A DNA stretch of 64,000 bases. Source: Micromonospora aurantiaca ATCC 27029. Lineage in GTDB: Bacteria; Actinomycetota; Actinomycetes; Mycobacteriales; Micromonosporaceae. This document shows, in pieces, positions 8,494 to 17,282 of the stretch. The position numbers were made by a program, and so were the translations under genes. The stretch covers positions 5,537,501 through 5,601,500 of the forward strand of contig NC_014391.1 of assembly GCF_000145235.1 (NCBI RefSeq), given 5' to 3'. The stretch's first letter is position 1. Each line of letters opens with the position of its first letter. Under the pieces are notes generated by a model. The model did not search any database. It was not told the DNA's origin and saw only the letters and a program-made list of their open reading frames with translations.

Positions 8494-8623
8494 GACGGCG
8501 ACGGTATGCGGCCGGGCGCCGGACCGGCCAGTCCATTCCCCCGGGCCGGGTGCGCGGCGAGGCGGCGCGGCCTGCGTACGATGCGGGCCGGACATCCTCG
8601 TCGGGTGGTGGAGGTAGCCGCGG

Positions 8624-11560
8624 ATGGCAGGCCAGCAGGACGGTTTCGCCCTCGGCGTGGACCTCGGCACCTCGAACACGGTGGCGGTGCTGCGCTGGCC
8701 GGACGGGCGGACCCGGCCGGTGCTCGTCGACGGCCACCCGATCCTGCCGTCCGGCGTGTACGCCGACGCGGACGGTCACCTGCACGTCGGGCGGGACGCG
8801 CAGCGCCTCGCCCAGGCCGACCCGGCCGGCTACGAGCCGAACCCGAAGCGCCGGGTCGACGAGGAGACGGTGGAGCTGGGCGGGCGGGCGTACCGGCCGG
8901 CGGAGCTGCTGGCCGCGACGCTGCGCGCGGTTGCGGACGCAGCGGTGGCGGCGGTCGGGATGCTGCCCCCGGCGGTGGTCACCCACCCGGCGGCCTGGAC
9001 GCCGGCCCGCCGTCAGGTGCTGCACGACGCGCTGGAACTCGCCGGCTGGCCGGCGGCGGCCGAGCACACGCTGGCCGGGCCGATCGCGCCCGGCACCCGT
9101 CTGCTGCGTGAGCCGGTGGCCGCGGCGCGCTACTTCACGCAGGTGCTGCGCCGGCCGGTGCCGGTGGGCGGTGCGGTGGCGGTGTTCGACTTCGGCGGCG
9201 GCACGCTCGACGTGGCGGTGCTGCGCAACGAGGGCGCCGATCCGTGGGGAGACTCCGGCTTCCAGCTGGTCGCCACCGGCGGGATCCCCGACCTCGGCGG
9301 TCTCGACCTGGACGCGGCCCTGCTCGGGCGGCTCGGCGAGCTGGTCGGCCCGGCCCATCCGGGCGAGTGGGCCCGGCTGACCGACGCGACGACCACCGCC
9401 GAGCGGCGGGACCGCCAGCAGTTGTGGGACAACGTGCGCGGCGCGAAGGAGATGCTGTCCCGGGCCATGGTGGCGCCGGTCGCCGTACCGGGGGTCGAGG
9501 CGGCGGTGCCGCTGTCCCGGGAGGACTTCGAACGCCTGGCCGCGCCGCTGCTGGCCCGGGCCGTGACGGAGACTCGCGAGGTGACCGCCGCCGCCGGGCT
9601 GCGTCCGGAGCAGCTATCCGGTCTGTTCCTGGTCGGCGGGTCGACCCGGGTGCCGCTGGTGGCCCGGCTGCTGCACGCCGAGCTGGGCATCGCGCCGACG
9701 GTGCTGGAGCAGCCGGAGATGCCTGTCGCCGAGGGCGCGCTCACCGACCTGCCGCTGCCCCGGCGGTCCGGCCGTCCCGGCGTGCCGGTCCAGGCCGCGC
9801 CGGCACCACCCGCGCCGGCCCAGCCCGAATCGACACGGCCCGCGCCGCCCGCGGGCGGGACCGACGCCGGCACGGCGAGCGCCGCCACGGTCCCGGCCGG
9901 TGCGACGAGGCCGAACCCGACCGCGCCGCTCGGCGGTCCGGACGCGGCGTCCGCCGGACCGCACGGCACGCTGGTCGCCGACGGCCCCGTCCCGCAGACG
10001 GCCGCCACGAGGTACGACGGCACACCGGGCCCGGTTCCGCCACAGCCCACGAGGTACGACGGCATGCCGGCCGCCCACGGTCCGGTTCCGCCGCACCCGG
10101 CCGCGGGCTACGGCGTACCCGGACCGTCCGCTCCCCCGCCCGGCGGCTGGCAGCCCGGCGTACCCGGAGCGCCCTTCTCCCCCGCGCCGGGCGGTGTCCG
10201 GCCCGGCGGCGGCCGGCCACGGCGCGGCCGGTGGATCGCGCTCGGCGCCGGCCTCGTGGTCGTCGCCGTGGCGGCGTCGGTGCTGCTCTGGGTGTTCCGG
10301 GACCGGCACCCGGCGCTGGACTTCCACACCGCGGAGCTGGTGAAGACTGTGTCCGCCGGTGACGCGCGGCCGGACCAGATGTTCACCGCGACGCTCGGGG
10401 AACGCGCCTACCTGGCCCGTTCGCTGCCCGACGACCACCTCCACGTGACTGCCGTCGAGGCGGCCACCGGCAAGACGGTCTGGGAGAGGCGGACCGACGC
10501 GACAGCGCAGCGGTGGGCGGGGATCCGGGCGCTGCCCGACGGGCTGCTCGTCCTCGGCGATGCCACCGGAAGTGACACCCCCCGCGTGCTCGCGGTGCTC
10601 GACGAGGACTCCGGCGACCAGCGCTGGCGGACCGACGTCGGTCGCGACGACACCCTGTACCTCGGGCCCGACACGATCGTCCGGCTGGACCGCGCCGGTG
10701 AACGCCTGGTCGGGCTGCGGCTGGACGACGGCCGGCAGCGGTGGGAGCGGCCCAACCCGCGCACCGAGTACGGCGACGCGCGCACGAAGGTGGTACCGGT
10801 CGGCACCGGCGCGGCGCTGGACGGGCCCGGCAACGCCGAGGGCTCGCCGCTCGCCCCGTGGGCGGGGAAGGCGGACCGGCTCGTGCAGGTCGGCGCGGAC
10901 CGGTCGCTCCGGGTCGTCGACATGCGCAGCGGGAAGATCCTCAAGGACCGGGGCAACGTCGCCGGGCTCGACGATCCGGTGGCCGCCCGCGACGACCGGC
11001 TGTACGTGGCGGAGAACGAGCGCGGCCTGCGGCTGCTCGCCTACGACCTGGGCGGTCTCGGCACGCCGGGCGTGCTGTACGAGGCGCCGGAACAGGGCGG
11101 CCGGGTGAAGGATCTCGTCACCTGCGGGGAGCGCCGCGTGTGCCTGCTGGAGACGCCCGGCAGCGGCGCCGACGACACCCGGGTGGTGGCGGCGACCGAG
11201 GGTGAGGGCACCCGGCAGTGGCCGGCGCCGCGCGCCGAGTCGCTGGTGCCGGTCGGTGAGCACGTGCTGGCCGGGCGGGACTCGCCGGACGCGGTGACGC
11301 TGTTCGCGCCGGACGGCACGGCGGTGCTGCGTGACCGGGACGGGACGGCGGTCCGGTTGGACGCCGGCAACCTGCTGATCTTCTCCGAGGCGCCGAGCGC
11401 GTACGAGGACGACCGGGTCCTCGCCGGGACGGCGGTGGACGGCAAGCCGGTCGAGATGGGGCAGCTCAAGCAGATCCGCAGCGAGTCCTGCTCGTGGAAC
11501 ACCGAGATGCTCGTGTGCGGCGCGGAGAAGGAGTTCCGGTTGTACCGGTTCGCCGGCTGA
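8624..11560 (+). CDS. Hsp70-family ATPase fused through a TM segment to a PQQ-like beta-propeller
   Basis: A 978-residue fusion. Residues about 8-365 are a DnaK/Hsp70 nucleotide-binding domain (D-L-G-T-S-N-T-V phosphate-1, F-D-F-G-G-G-T-L-D-V phosphate-2, V-G-G-S-T-R-V-P adenosine motif). No Hsp70 substrate-binding domain follows. Instead there is a Pro/Ala-rich linker (about 375-530) with two T-R-Y-D-G motifs and P-V-P-P repeats, one membrane segment (about 537-557, after R-R-G-R-W), and a 400-residue C-terminal domain with repeated outer-sheet W-E-R/R-W-R/Q-W motifs of a PQQ-binding-like propeller. The ATPase should face the cytoplasm and the propeller the outside, suggesting a membrane signalling or transport-coupling device. 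GGAGGT precedes the ATG. The exact function is unknown. Confidence 0.85.
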   Translation: MAGQQDGFALGVDLGTSNTVAVLRWPDGRTRPVLVDGHPILPSGVYADADGHLHVGRDAQRLAQADPAGYEPNPKRRVDEETVELGGRAYRPAELLAATLRAVADAAVAAVGMLPPAVVTHPAAWTPARRQVLHDALELAGWPAAAEHTLAGPIAPGTRLLREPVAAARYFTQVLRRPVPVGGAVAVFDFGGGTLDVAVLRNEGADPWGDSGFQLVATGGIPDLGGLDLDAALLGRLGELVGPAHPGEWARLTDATTTAERRDRQQLWDNVRGAKEMLSRAMVAPVAVPGVEAAVPLSREDFERLAAPLLARAVTETREVTAAAGLRPEQLSGLFLVGGSTRVPLVARLLHAELGIAPTVLEQPEMPVAEGALTDLPLPRRSGRPGVPVQAAPAPPAPAQPESTRPAPPAGGTDAGTASAATVPAGATRPNPTAPLGGPDAASAGPHGTLVADGPVPQTAATRYDGTPGPVPPQPTRYDGMPAAHGPVPPHPAAGYGVPGPSAPPPGGWQPGVPGAPFSPAPGGVRPGGGRPRRGRWIALGAGLVVVAVAASVLLWVFRDRHPALDFHTAELVKTVSAGDARPDQMFTATLGERAYLARSLPDDHLHVTAVEAATGKTVWERRTDATAQRWAGIRALPDGLLVLGDATGSDTPRVLAVLDEDSGDQRWRTDVGRDDTLYLGPDTIVRLDRAGERLVGLRLDDGRQRWERPNPRTEYGDARTKVVPVGTGAALDGPGNAEGSPLAPWAGKADRLVQVGADRSLRVVDMRSGKILKDRGNVAGLDDPVAARDDRLYVAENERGLRLLAYDLGGLGTPGVLYEAPEQGGRVKDLVTCGERRVCLLETPGSGADDTRVVAATEGEGTRQWPAPRAESLVPVGEHVLAGRDSPDAVTLFAPDGTAVLRDRDGTAVRLDAGNLLIFSEAPSAYEDDRVLAGTAVDGKPVEMGQLKQIRSESCSWNTEMLVCGAEKEFRLYRFAG

Positions 11561-11637
11561 CCGGAACTGAGCTTGACAGCGATCGATGCCTCGGCTGGTG
11601 TGAACGGCAGAGAGATCGACGTTCGTCAGGAGGCCCC

Positions 11638-13758
11638 GTGATCGTCCGACGACGGTGGACCGCACTCGCCACCACCAGCATCCTGATCGCCGCGGCGCTG
11701 GCCCATCCCGGGCCGGGCGCCGCCGCACCGCCCTCCCCCGCGATCACGCTCGCCCCCACCGAGACCGCGCTGGTCCGCGTGCGGCTCGCCGACCGGGCGC
11801 AGCTCGACCGCCTGGTGGCCGGCGGCGCCGACCTGGCCAACCGTCCCCGCTCGCGCGACGGCGAGTGGACCGCCGACCTGGTCCTCACCGGACGGCAGCT
11901 CGCCGACCTCACCCGGCAGGGGGCCACGGCCGTGCAGGTGGTGCAGCGCGCCGACGACGGGGCCCGGCACCTGGCCGAGAGCCGCCGCGCCGCGCGGGAG
12001 CGCACCCGCGCCGGGCTGCATACGAGCGGCGCCGCCGCTGTCGACACGCTCCAGTTCCTCCAGGCGTACTGGTGGACCACCGGCGGCCGGACGTTCCTCC
12101 AGGCCCAGGTCGCCACCACCGCCACCGACGACCCGGACGTGGAGATCACTGTGAGCTGGCGGACGGCCGACGGTGCCACCGGCTCGTTCCCGCTGTACCG
12201 CTTCGAGGACTCGGGCGAGTACCAGTACCACTACGCGCTGCCGCAGCCGGTGCCGAGCCGTCCGGTGCAGCTCACTGCCACCTCCACGCTGGGCGGCACG
12301 AGCCGGCCGGTGACGCCGTCGCTCTGGCCGAACGCGACCCCGCCGCCGCAGCCGACCGGCTATCAGAAGGACTTCATCGACGCCTACCTGACGCCCGTCG
12401 ACATCAAGGCGCGCATCGCCCGGCTCGGCCGCCAGTACCGCGACCTGGTCGACGTGATCGACCTGCCGAACAAGACCCAGGGATACCGCCGGACCGCCGC
12501 CGCCTACCTGGGCGACCCGGCGGCCGCCGCCGTGGTGGTGGAGTCGATCCGCTTCGGCGACCAGGGCATGAACGGCGTGCAGGTACGCACCGTCGACCCG
12601 GGCCGGCCGAACCGGCCGCTGAACATGCGCTACCGGGACCGGGTGCTGACCATCTCGCTGGCCACCGACGGCGCGGGCAAGGTCACGAGCACCACCGACG
12701 ACGTCGCCGCCCTGATCAACGCCCCGCGGGGCGCCCGCTTCCGGGCCACTGTGGAGGACGGCTCGGCGGGGCTGCCGATGCCGGTCACCGGGCCGGTACG
12801 CCTCGACGACGGCTTGCAGGGCACCGAGGTGCCGTCCCGGCCCTGGACGGTGCAGGCGCTGCGCATCGGCAAGCACCGCGACGGCTCCCGGATCGGCGTG
12901 CTGGCGTACTCGCAGGAGCACGCCCGCGAGTGGGCGACCCCGCTCGTCACGCTGGAGTTCGCCGAGCGGCTGCTGGCGAACGCGCGTACCGACGCGGCGA
13001 CCCGCAAGCTGCTGGAGCAGGTGGACGTGTTCGTCATCCCGACTGTGAACCCGGACGGCGCGAACTACTCGTTCCACGACTACAACTTCCAGCGCAAGAA
13101 CCTGGTCAACCACTGCACCGGCGCCTCCCGTGACCCGAAGAACCGCACCATGTGGGGCGTCGACGTCAACCGCAACTACACGGTCGGATCCCTGTTCGAC
13201 GGGTACGTGGGCGCCAGCGCCAACTGCCTGTCCGGCAACTACGCGGGCACGGCGGAGCTGTCCGAGCCGGAGAGCCGCAACGTGATCGACCTGGCCAAGG
13301 CCCACCCGAACATCAAGTTCGCGATGAACGTGCACTCGTACGGCGGCTACTTCATGTGGCCGCCCGGGGCGTACAAGGCCGACGGGCGGGTGACGCTGCC
13401 GCGCCCGTCGATCGACGAGTCGACGCTGTTCCTGGGCAGCGCCCGGCGCATCGTGGGCGCGATCGCGGCCGAGCGCGGCACCGTCACCTGGCCGTCGCAG
13501 ACCGGCCCGGTCGCCGACGTGCTCTACTCGGCGGCCGGCAACTCGGCCGACCAGCTCTACTACGAGCTGGGCATCTTCGCCTGGGACTTCGAGGTCGGGA
13601 ACGACAGGTGGAACGAGACCACCGGTCAGTGGGACGGCGTCGGCTTCCAGCCGCCGTTCGACGAGGCGCACGCCGAGGCGCAGGAGTACGCCGGCGGCCT
13701 GGTGGAACTGGTCCGCGTCGCCCGCGACTACGCCGCCGACAACCCGGTCCGGCGCTGA
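11638..13758 (+). CDS. Secreted M14-family zinc carboxypeptidase
   Basis: A 706-residue exported metallopeptidase. It starts at GTG 11638 behind AGGAGG (11628-11633), and residues 1-30 are a signal peptide (R-R-R, hydrophobic core, G-A-A-A). A ~360-residue N-terminal region precedes the carboxypeptidase-A-like domain, whose zinc ligands and catalytic Glu are visible: His428 and Glu431 in Q-E-H-A-R-E-W, His566 in N-V-H-S-Y-G-G, and Glu652 in D-F-E-V-G-N. N-P-D-G and D-V-N-R-N-Y are substrate-binding motifs of the family. It probably removes C-terminal residues from extracellular peptides. TTGACA at 11574-11579 could be a -35 box but no convincing -10 follows. Confidence 0.9.
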   Translation: MIVRRRWTALATTSILIAAALAHPGPGAAAPPSPAITLAPTETALVRVRLADRAQLDRLVAGGADLANRPRSRDGEWTADLVLTGRQLADLTRQGATAVQVVQRADDGARHLAESRRAARERTRAGLHTSGAAAVDTLQFLQAYWWTTGGRTFLQAQVATTATDDPDVEITVSWRTADGATGSFPLYRFEDSGEYQYHYALPQPVPSRPVQLTATSTLGGTSRPVTPSLWPNATPPPQPTGYQKDFIDAYLTPVDIKARIARLGRQYRDLVDVIDLPNKTQGYRRTAAAYLGDPAAAAVVVESIRFGDQGMNGVQVRTVDPGRPNRPLNMRYRDRVLTISLATDGAGKVTSTTDDVAALINAPRGARFRATVEDGSAGLPMPVTGPVRLDDGLQGTEVPSRPWTVQALRIGKHRDGSRIGVLAYSQEHAREWATPLVTLEFAERLLANARTDAATRKLLEQVDVFVIPTVNPDGANYSFHDYNFQRKNLVNHCTGASRDPKNRTMWGVDVNRNYTVGSLFDGYVGASANCLSGNYAGTAELSEPESRNVIDLAKAHPNIKFAMNVHSYGGYFMWPPGAYKADGRVTLPRPSIDESTLFLGSARRIVGAIAAERGTVTWPSQTGPVADVLYSAAGNSADQLYYELGIFAWDFEVGNDRWNETTGQWDGVGFQPPFDEAHAEAQEYAGGLVELVRVARDYAADNPVRR

Positions 13759-13762
13759 CCGC

Positions 13763-13802
13763 AAGCGGTCCCCGGCCGGTGGAGTCCGGCCGGGGACCGC
13801 TT
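13763..13802. terminator. Strong bidirectional hairpin terminator
   Basis: A perfect 17-bp stem (13763-13779 with 13786-13802) with a 6-nt loop, starting five bases after the carboxypeptidase stop. The genes on both sides converge (prpE ends at 13836). The outer pairs are A-A/T-T, giving short T-tracts on either strand. Confidence 0.85.
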
Positions 13803-13835
13803 CAGCTCGTCCGGGGCGGGTCGGCCCTGCCTGGC

Positions 13836-15716
13836 TCAGTCCGCGGTGCCGAGGTCGCGGAACACGGCGAGCGCGCCCGGGTCGTCGATGGTCGCCGGGA
13901 CCGGTTCGTCGCGCCCCTCCACCAGGCCCCGCATGGTGCGGCGCAGGATCTTCCCGGAGCGGGTCTTCGGCAGCGCCGGGACCACTGTCACCCGGCGGAA
14001 CGCAGCCACCGGGCCGATCCGCTGCCGGACCAGCGCGACCAACTCGGCGGCGAGCGCGTCCGGGTCCACGTCGGCGCCGGCCTTGAGCACCACGTACCCG
14101 CTGGGCACCTGCCCCTTCAGCGCGTCGGCGACGCCGATCACCGCGCACTCGGCCACCGCCGGGTGCGTCGCCAGAACCTCCTCCATCGCGCCTGTGGACA
14201 GGCGGTGCCCGGCCACGTTGATGACGTCGTCGGTGCGGCCCATCACGTACAGGTAGCCGTCCTCGTCGAACCGGCCGCCGTCGCCGGTCAGGTAGTGACC
14301 CGGGAACGTGGACAGGTAGGAGCGGACGAACCGCTCGTCGTCACCCCAGAGCGTGGGCAGACAGCCGGGCGGCAGCGGCAGCCGGATCACGATCGAGCCG
14401 TCCGTGCCGGGCGGCACGTCCCGGCCCGCACCATCGACCACGCGCACGTCGTAGCCGGGCACCGGCACCGACGGCGACCCCGGCTTGATCGGCAGCGGCT
14501 CCAGGCCGCGCGGGTTGGCCGCCACCGGCCAGCCGGTCTCCGTCTGCCACCAGTTGTCGACCACCGGTACGCCGAGCCGCTCCCCCGCCCAGGCCCAGGT
14601 GTCCGGGTCCAGCCGCTCACCGGCGAGGAAGAGGGTACGCAGCGCACTCAGGTCGTACCGGGAGATGTGGCTGCCGTCCGGGTCCTGCCGGCGGATCGCC
14701 CGGATCGCGGTGGGCGCGGTGAACAGGGCGGCCACCCGGTGCTCGGCGGCGACCCGCCAGAACGCCCCGGCGTCGGGAGTGCCGACCGGCTTGCCCTCGT
14801 AGAGCACGGTGGTCGCGCCGGTGAGCAGCGGCGCGTACACGATGTAGGAGTGGCCGACCACCCAGCCCACGTCCGAGGCGGCCCAGAAGACCTCGCCCGG
14901 CTCGATGCCGTAGACGTTGCGCATCGACCACCGCAGCGCCACCGCGTGCCCGCCGTTGTCCCGCACCACGCCCTTGGGACGGCCCGTGGTGCCGGAGGTG
15001 TAGAGGACGTAGAGCGGGTCGGTGGCGGCCACCGGCTCGCACGGCGCCGGTTCCGCGTCCGCCATCACCTCGGCCCAGGTCAGGTCGCGGCCGGGCACCA
15101 GCGGGGCCGGCTCCTGCGGGCGCTGCACCACCACGCAGCGCTCCGGCGCGTGCGCGGCCTCGTCGAGCGCGGCGGCGAGGATCGGGTGGTACGGCACCAC
15201 CCGGTCGGCCTCGATGCCGCAGGAGGTCGCCACCACCACCTTCGGCCGCGCGTCGTCGATCCGGACGGCCAGCTCGTGCGCGGCGAAGCCGCCGAAGACC
15301 ACCGAGTGCACCGCGCCGATCCGGGCGCAGGCCAGCATGGCGATCACCGCCTCCGGGACCATCGCCAGGTAGAGCAGCACCCGGTCGCCCCGGCCGACGC
15401 CGAGACGGCGCAGCGCACCGGCGAACCGGGCCGTCTCGGCGAGCAGTTCGGCGTAGGTGAGGGTACGTACCGTGCCGGTCACCGGGCTGTCGTGGATCAC
15501 CGCGGGCTGGTCGCCACGCCCGGCGGCGACGTGCCGGTCCAGCGCGTTGTGGCAGGTGTTCAGCACCCCGTCGGGGAACCAGCGGTACAGCGGCGCCGCC
15601 GAGTCGTCGAGGATGCGCTCCGGCGGGATGACCCAGTCGATGTCGGCCGCCGCGTCCCGCCAGAAGCCGGCCGGGTCGGCGATGCTCCGCTCGTACGCTG
15701 ATCGATACGCGCCCAT
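13836..15716 (-). CDS. prpE: Propionyl-CoA synthetase (acetyl-CoA synthetase-like)
   Basis: A 626-residue adenylate-forming acyl-CoA synthetase, cytoplasmic, converting propionate (or acetate) with ATP and CoA to the acyl-CoA. Motifs: Y-T-S-G-T-T-G-R-P-K-G (A3), W-W-Q-T-E-T-G-W-P-V (A5), Y-L-T-G-D-G-G (A7), and P-K-T-R-S-G-K-I-L-R-R with the catalytic/acetylatable Lys (A10). The N-terminus (F-W-R-D-A-A-A-D-I-D-W) and the W-F-P-D-G-V-L-N-T-C-H-N motif fit PrpE/ACSS3 rather than Acs, so propionate is the more likely substrate. The gene is monocistronic, with a strong terminator downstream. Confidence 0.88.
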   Translation of the reverse strand: MGAYRSAYERSIADPAGFWRDAAADIDWVIPPERILDDSAAPLYRWFPDGVLNTCHNALDRHVAAGRGDQPAVIHDSPVTGTVRTLTYAELLAETARFAGALRRLGVGRGDRVLLYLAMVPEAVIAMLACARIGAVHSVVFGGFAAHELAVRIDDARPKVVVATSCGIEADRVVPYHPILAAALDEAAHAPERCVVVQRPQEPAPLVPGRDLTWAEVMADAEPAPCEPVAATDPLYVLYTSGTTGRPKGVVRDNGGHAVALRWSMRNVYGIEPGEVFWAASDVGWVVGHSYIVYAPLLTGATTVLYEGKPVGTPDAGAFWRVAAEHRVAALFTAPTAIRAIRRQDPDGSHISRYDLSALRTLFLAGERLDPDTWAWAGERLGVPVVDNWWQTETGWPVAANPRGLEPLPIKPGSPSVPVPGYDVRVVDGAGRDVPPGTDGSIVIRLPLPPGCLPTLWGDDERFVRSYLSTFPGHYLTGDGGRFDEDGYLYVMGRTDDVINVAGHRLSTGAMEEVLATHPAVAECAVIGVADALKGQVPSGYVVLKAGADVDPDALAAELVALVRQRIGPVAAFRRVTVVPALPKTRSGKILRRTMRGLVEGRDEPVPATIDDPGALAVFRDLGTAD

Positions 15717-16010
15717 GCCGTCATGCTGCGCCGCCGCGCCACGCCGGCACGACGGCCGGACGGGTCCGGTGCGCCGGAAGCACGCCCCGGCTCGCTGAAC
15801 GGCCGCTCACGGCGGTGGGCGGTACCCGTCGCCTGTCGTTCCGGCGGCCCGGGCGTCGAGGACCCGGCGGCCCGGGTCGCGTCGCCGAAGGCCGACGAGC
15901 AGCGGCGACGGCTCAGCCCAACGGGCGACGGATGAAGCCCGCGGGGCGGGGTAAGGCAGCACGGTCCTGGTGGAGCGACGACCGGTGTCGCGGCGTACCG
16001 CGGCCGGGCA

Positions 16011-16044
16011 CGCGGGCGGGCGGCGCGAATGCCGCCCGCCCGCG
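16011..16044. repeat. Perfect 14-bp GC hairpin upstream of the lipoprotein gene
   Basis: CGCGGGCGGGCGGC (16011-16024) and its exact complement (16031-16044) flank the loop GCGAAT. Both neighbouring genes are transcribed away from it, so it does not terminate either of them. It could block read-through or be a remnant. Confidence 0.6.
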
Positions 16045-16074
16045 CATCCCGGGGCCGACCCGGGCAAACCGAGT

Positions 16075-16102
16075 TTGATCAATGACGGGCATCGACTAGC
16101 GT
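16075..16102 (+). promoter_or_regulatory. Promoter for the lipoprotein gene, leaderless type
   Basis: TTGATC (16075-16080) and TAGCGT (16097-16102) are spaced by 16 bp. The -10 box ends eight bases before the GTG start at 16111, and there is no Shine-Dalgarno sequence, so transcription probably begins at or beside the start codon. This arrangement is common in actinobacteria. Confidence 0.5.
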
Positions 16103-16110
16103 GCCCAGAC

Positions 16111-16590
16111 GTGAAAACGAACCGGATCTTCCCGATCCTCCTGACCTGTGCCGTGCTGGGCCTCGCCGCGTGCGGCGACGAGAAGCCCTCGACCACGGCC
16201 GGGCCGGCAGCCACCTCGGCCTCCGCCGCACCCTCCTCGGCGGCCCCCTCGCCGTCGGCGGCCGCGATGAGCGACAAGGAACTCTGCACCGCCGCAGAGA
16301 AGATCAACAAGGACATGCGGGCGAAGCTCATGACCGTGGTGCAGGCGGGCGGCGACCTGACGAAGAAGACCGGCGCGATCCTGACCGAACTCGGTGACCG
16401 GGTGACCGAGCTCGCCGCGACCGCCGGCGACGGCAAGGCGGCCACCGCCCTGAAGGAGTTCGGCGCGGAGGCCGGCAAGGCGGGCGCGGCCGCCGACCCG
16501 GGCACCGCCGCCGACAACCCCGCCATGGAGAAGGCCAGCAAGGACATCAACGCCGCCTGCCAGACGGCCGGCGCGCCGACCACCTTCTGA
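16111..16590 (+). CDS. Small secreted lipoprotein of unknown function
   Basis: The 159-residue product begins V-K-T-N-R-I-F and has a lipobox L-G-L-A-A-C (Cys about 19), followed by a Ser/Ala/Pro/Thr-rich tether of about 35 residues. The C-terminal domain (about residues 55-159) is helical, alanine-rich and charged, with two cysteines (E-L-C-T-A-A-E-K and I-N-A-A-C-Q) that could pair. No family is recognised. The gene seems to be translated from a leaderless mRNA and ends in a hairpin shared with the convergent membrane-protein gene. Confidence 0.8.
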   Translation: MKTNRIFPILLTCAVLGLAACGDEKPSTTAGPAATSASAAPSSAAPSPSAAAMSDKELCTAAEKINKDMRAKLMTVVQAGGDLTKKTGAILTELGDRVTELAATAGDGKAATALKEFGAEAGKAGAAADPGTAADNPAMEKASKDINAACQTAGAPTTF

Positions 16591-16603
16591 CACCGACGCC
16601 CCG

Positions 16604-16637
16604 GGTCGTCCGTCCGGCGCGTACCGGACGGACGACC
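16604..16637. terminator. Bidirectional hairpin terminator
   Basis: A perfect 14-bp stem (16604-16617 with 16624-16637, 6-nt loop CGCGTA) lies between the convergent lipoprotein gene (ends 16590) and membrane-protein gene (ends 16645). Confidence 0.8.
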
Positions 16638-16644
16638 TGTCGGC

Positions 16645-17184
16645 TCAGTTGCCGGTCACCCAGTTCCAGGCGGAGACCACCCACTCGGTCTGCTGGAGAT
16701 ACGCCACACCGACGCCGACCAGGAACAACGCGGTGACCAGGTGGGCGCCCCGGGCGCTGCGGCGCACCCGGCCGAACTGCCGCTCCAGGATCAGCCGGCC
16801 GAGCAGCCGGGCCAGCGCGAACAGGCCGACCGCGGTGAGCAGGCTGAGCACGAACGTCAGCAGCGGGGCGACCAGGTTGCCCCGGCCGGAGATCGCCCAG
16901 ATGCCCCAGCACACGAACGCGAACAGCGCGCCCGCAGCGCTCAGCTCCCCGCCCTTGCGCGCCTGGGCCAGGTGCCAGCTCATCGGCCGGCGGGGCGCCG
17001 GCTCCGCCGCCCAGTCGCCGTGCTCGACGGTGGGGAACTGCTCGGTACGGGGCGTACGCGACGGGCGCGGCTGACCGACCGCCGCCACCCCGCGCTGGAA
17101 CGCGTCCCGCTGCGGGGGCACCACCCCCGGCTGGGGCGGCACCTCCACGGTGCGCTCGGCCCACGGCTGTGTCTGGTCCGCCAT
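16645..17184 (-). CDS. Integral membrane protein, unknown function
   Basis: A 179-residue protein. Residues 1-75 are polar and proline-rich, with P-P-Q-P-G-V-V-P-P-Q and an R-P-S-R-T-P-R-T segment. The rest has three hydrophobic stretches (about 84-100, 105-125 and 145-162). GGAGG stands just upstream of the ATG at 17184. It is not assignable to a named family from sequence alone. It is divergent from the Eis-like acetyltransferase with about 100 bp between. Confidence 0.75.
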   Translation of the reverse strand: MADQTQPWAERTVEVPPQPGVVPPQRDAFQRGVAAVGQPRPSRTPRTEQFPTVEHGDWAAEPAPRRPMSWHLAQARKGGELSAAGALFAFVCWGIWAISGRGNLVAPLLTFVLSLLTAVGLFALARLLGRLILERQFGRVRRSARGAHLVTALFLVGVGVAYLQQTEWVVSAWNWVTGN

Positions 17185-17282
17185 CTTCGTCCTCCCCCTC
17201 GACCGATTCCGGCCTCGGTTCCGAGGGTAGCCAGCCCGCAAATAGGGTGCCGACCCCCATCGCGGTGCGATACACACGTGCC

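Larger units (their letters stand above)
15717..16110. other. Intergenic region between divergent prpE and lipoprotein gene
   Basis: There are 394 bp between the prpE start and the lipoprotein start, and no supported gene. An open frame at 15815-16078 lacks a ribosome site and any recognisable content. The region contains the hairpin at 16011-16044 and the promoter elements at 16075-16102, described separately. Confidence 0.6.

Noticed and set aside
11574-11602. TTGACA upstream of the carboxypeptidase as a full promoter
   Set aside because: The -35 matches well but at 16-18 bp only TGGTGT/GTGTGA follow, which is not a credible -10.
15815-16078. ORF of 87 codons in the prpE-lipoprotein gap
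   Set aside because: Arg/Gly-rich translation, no ribosome site, and it contains the perfect hairpin.
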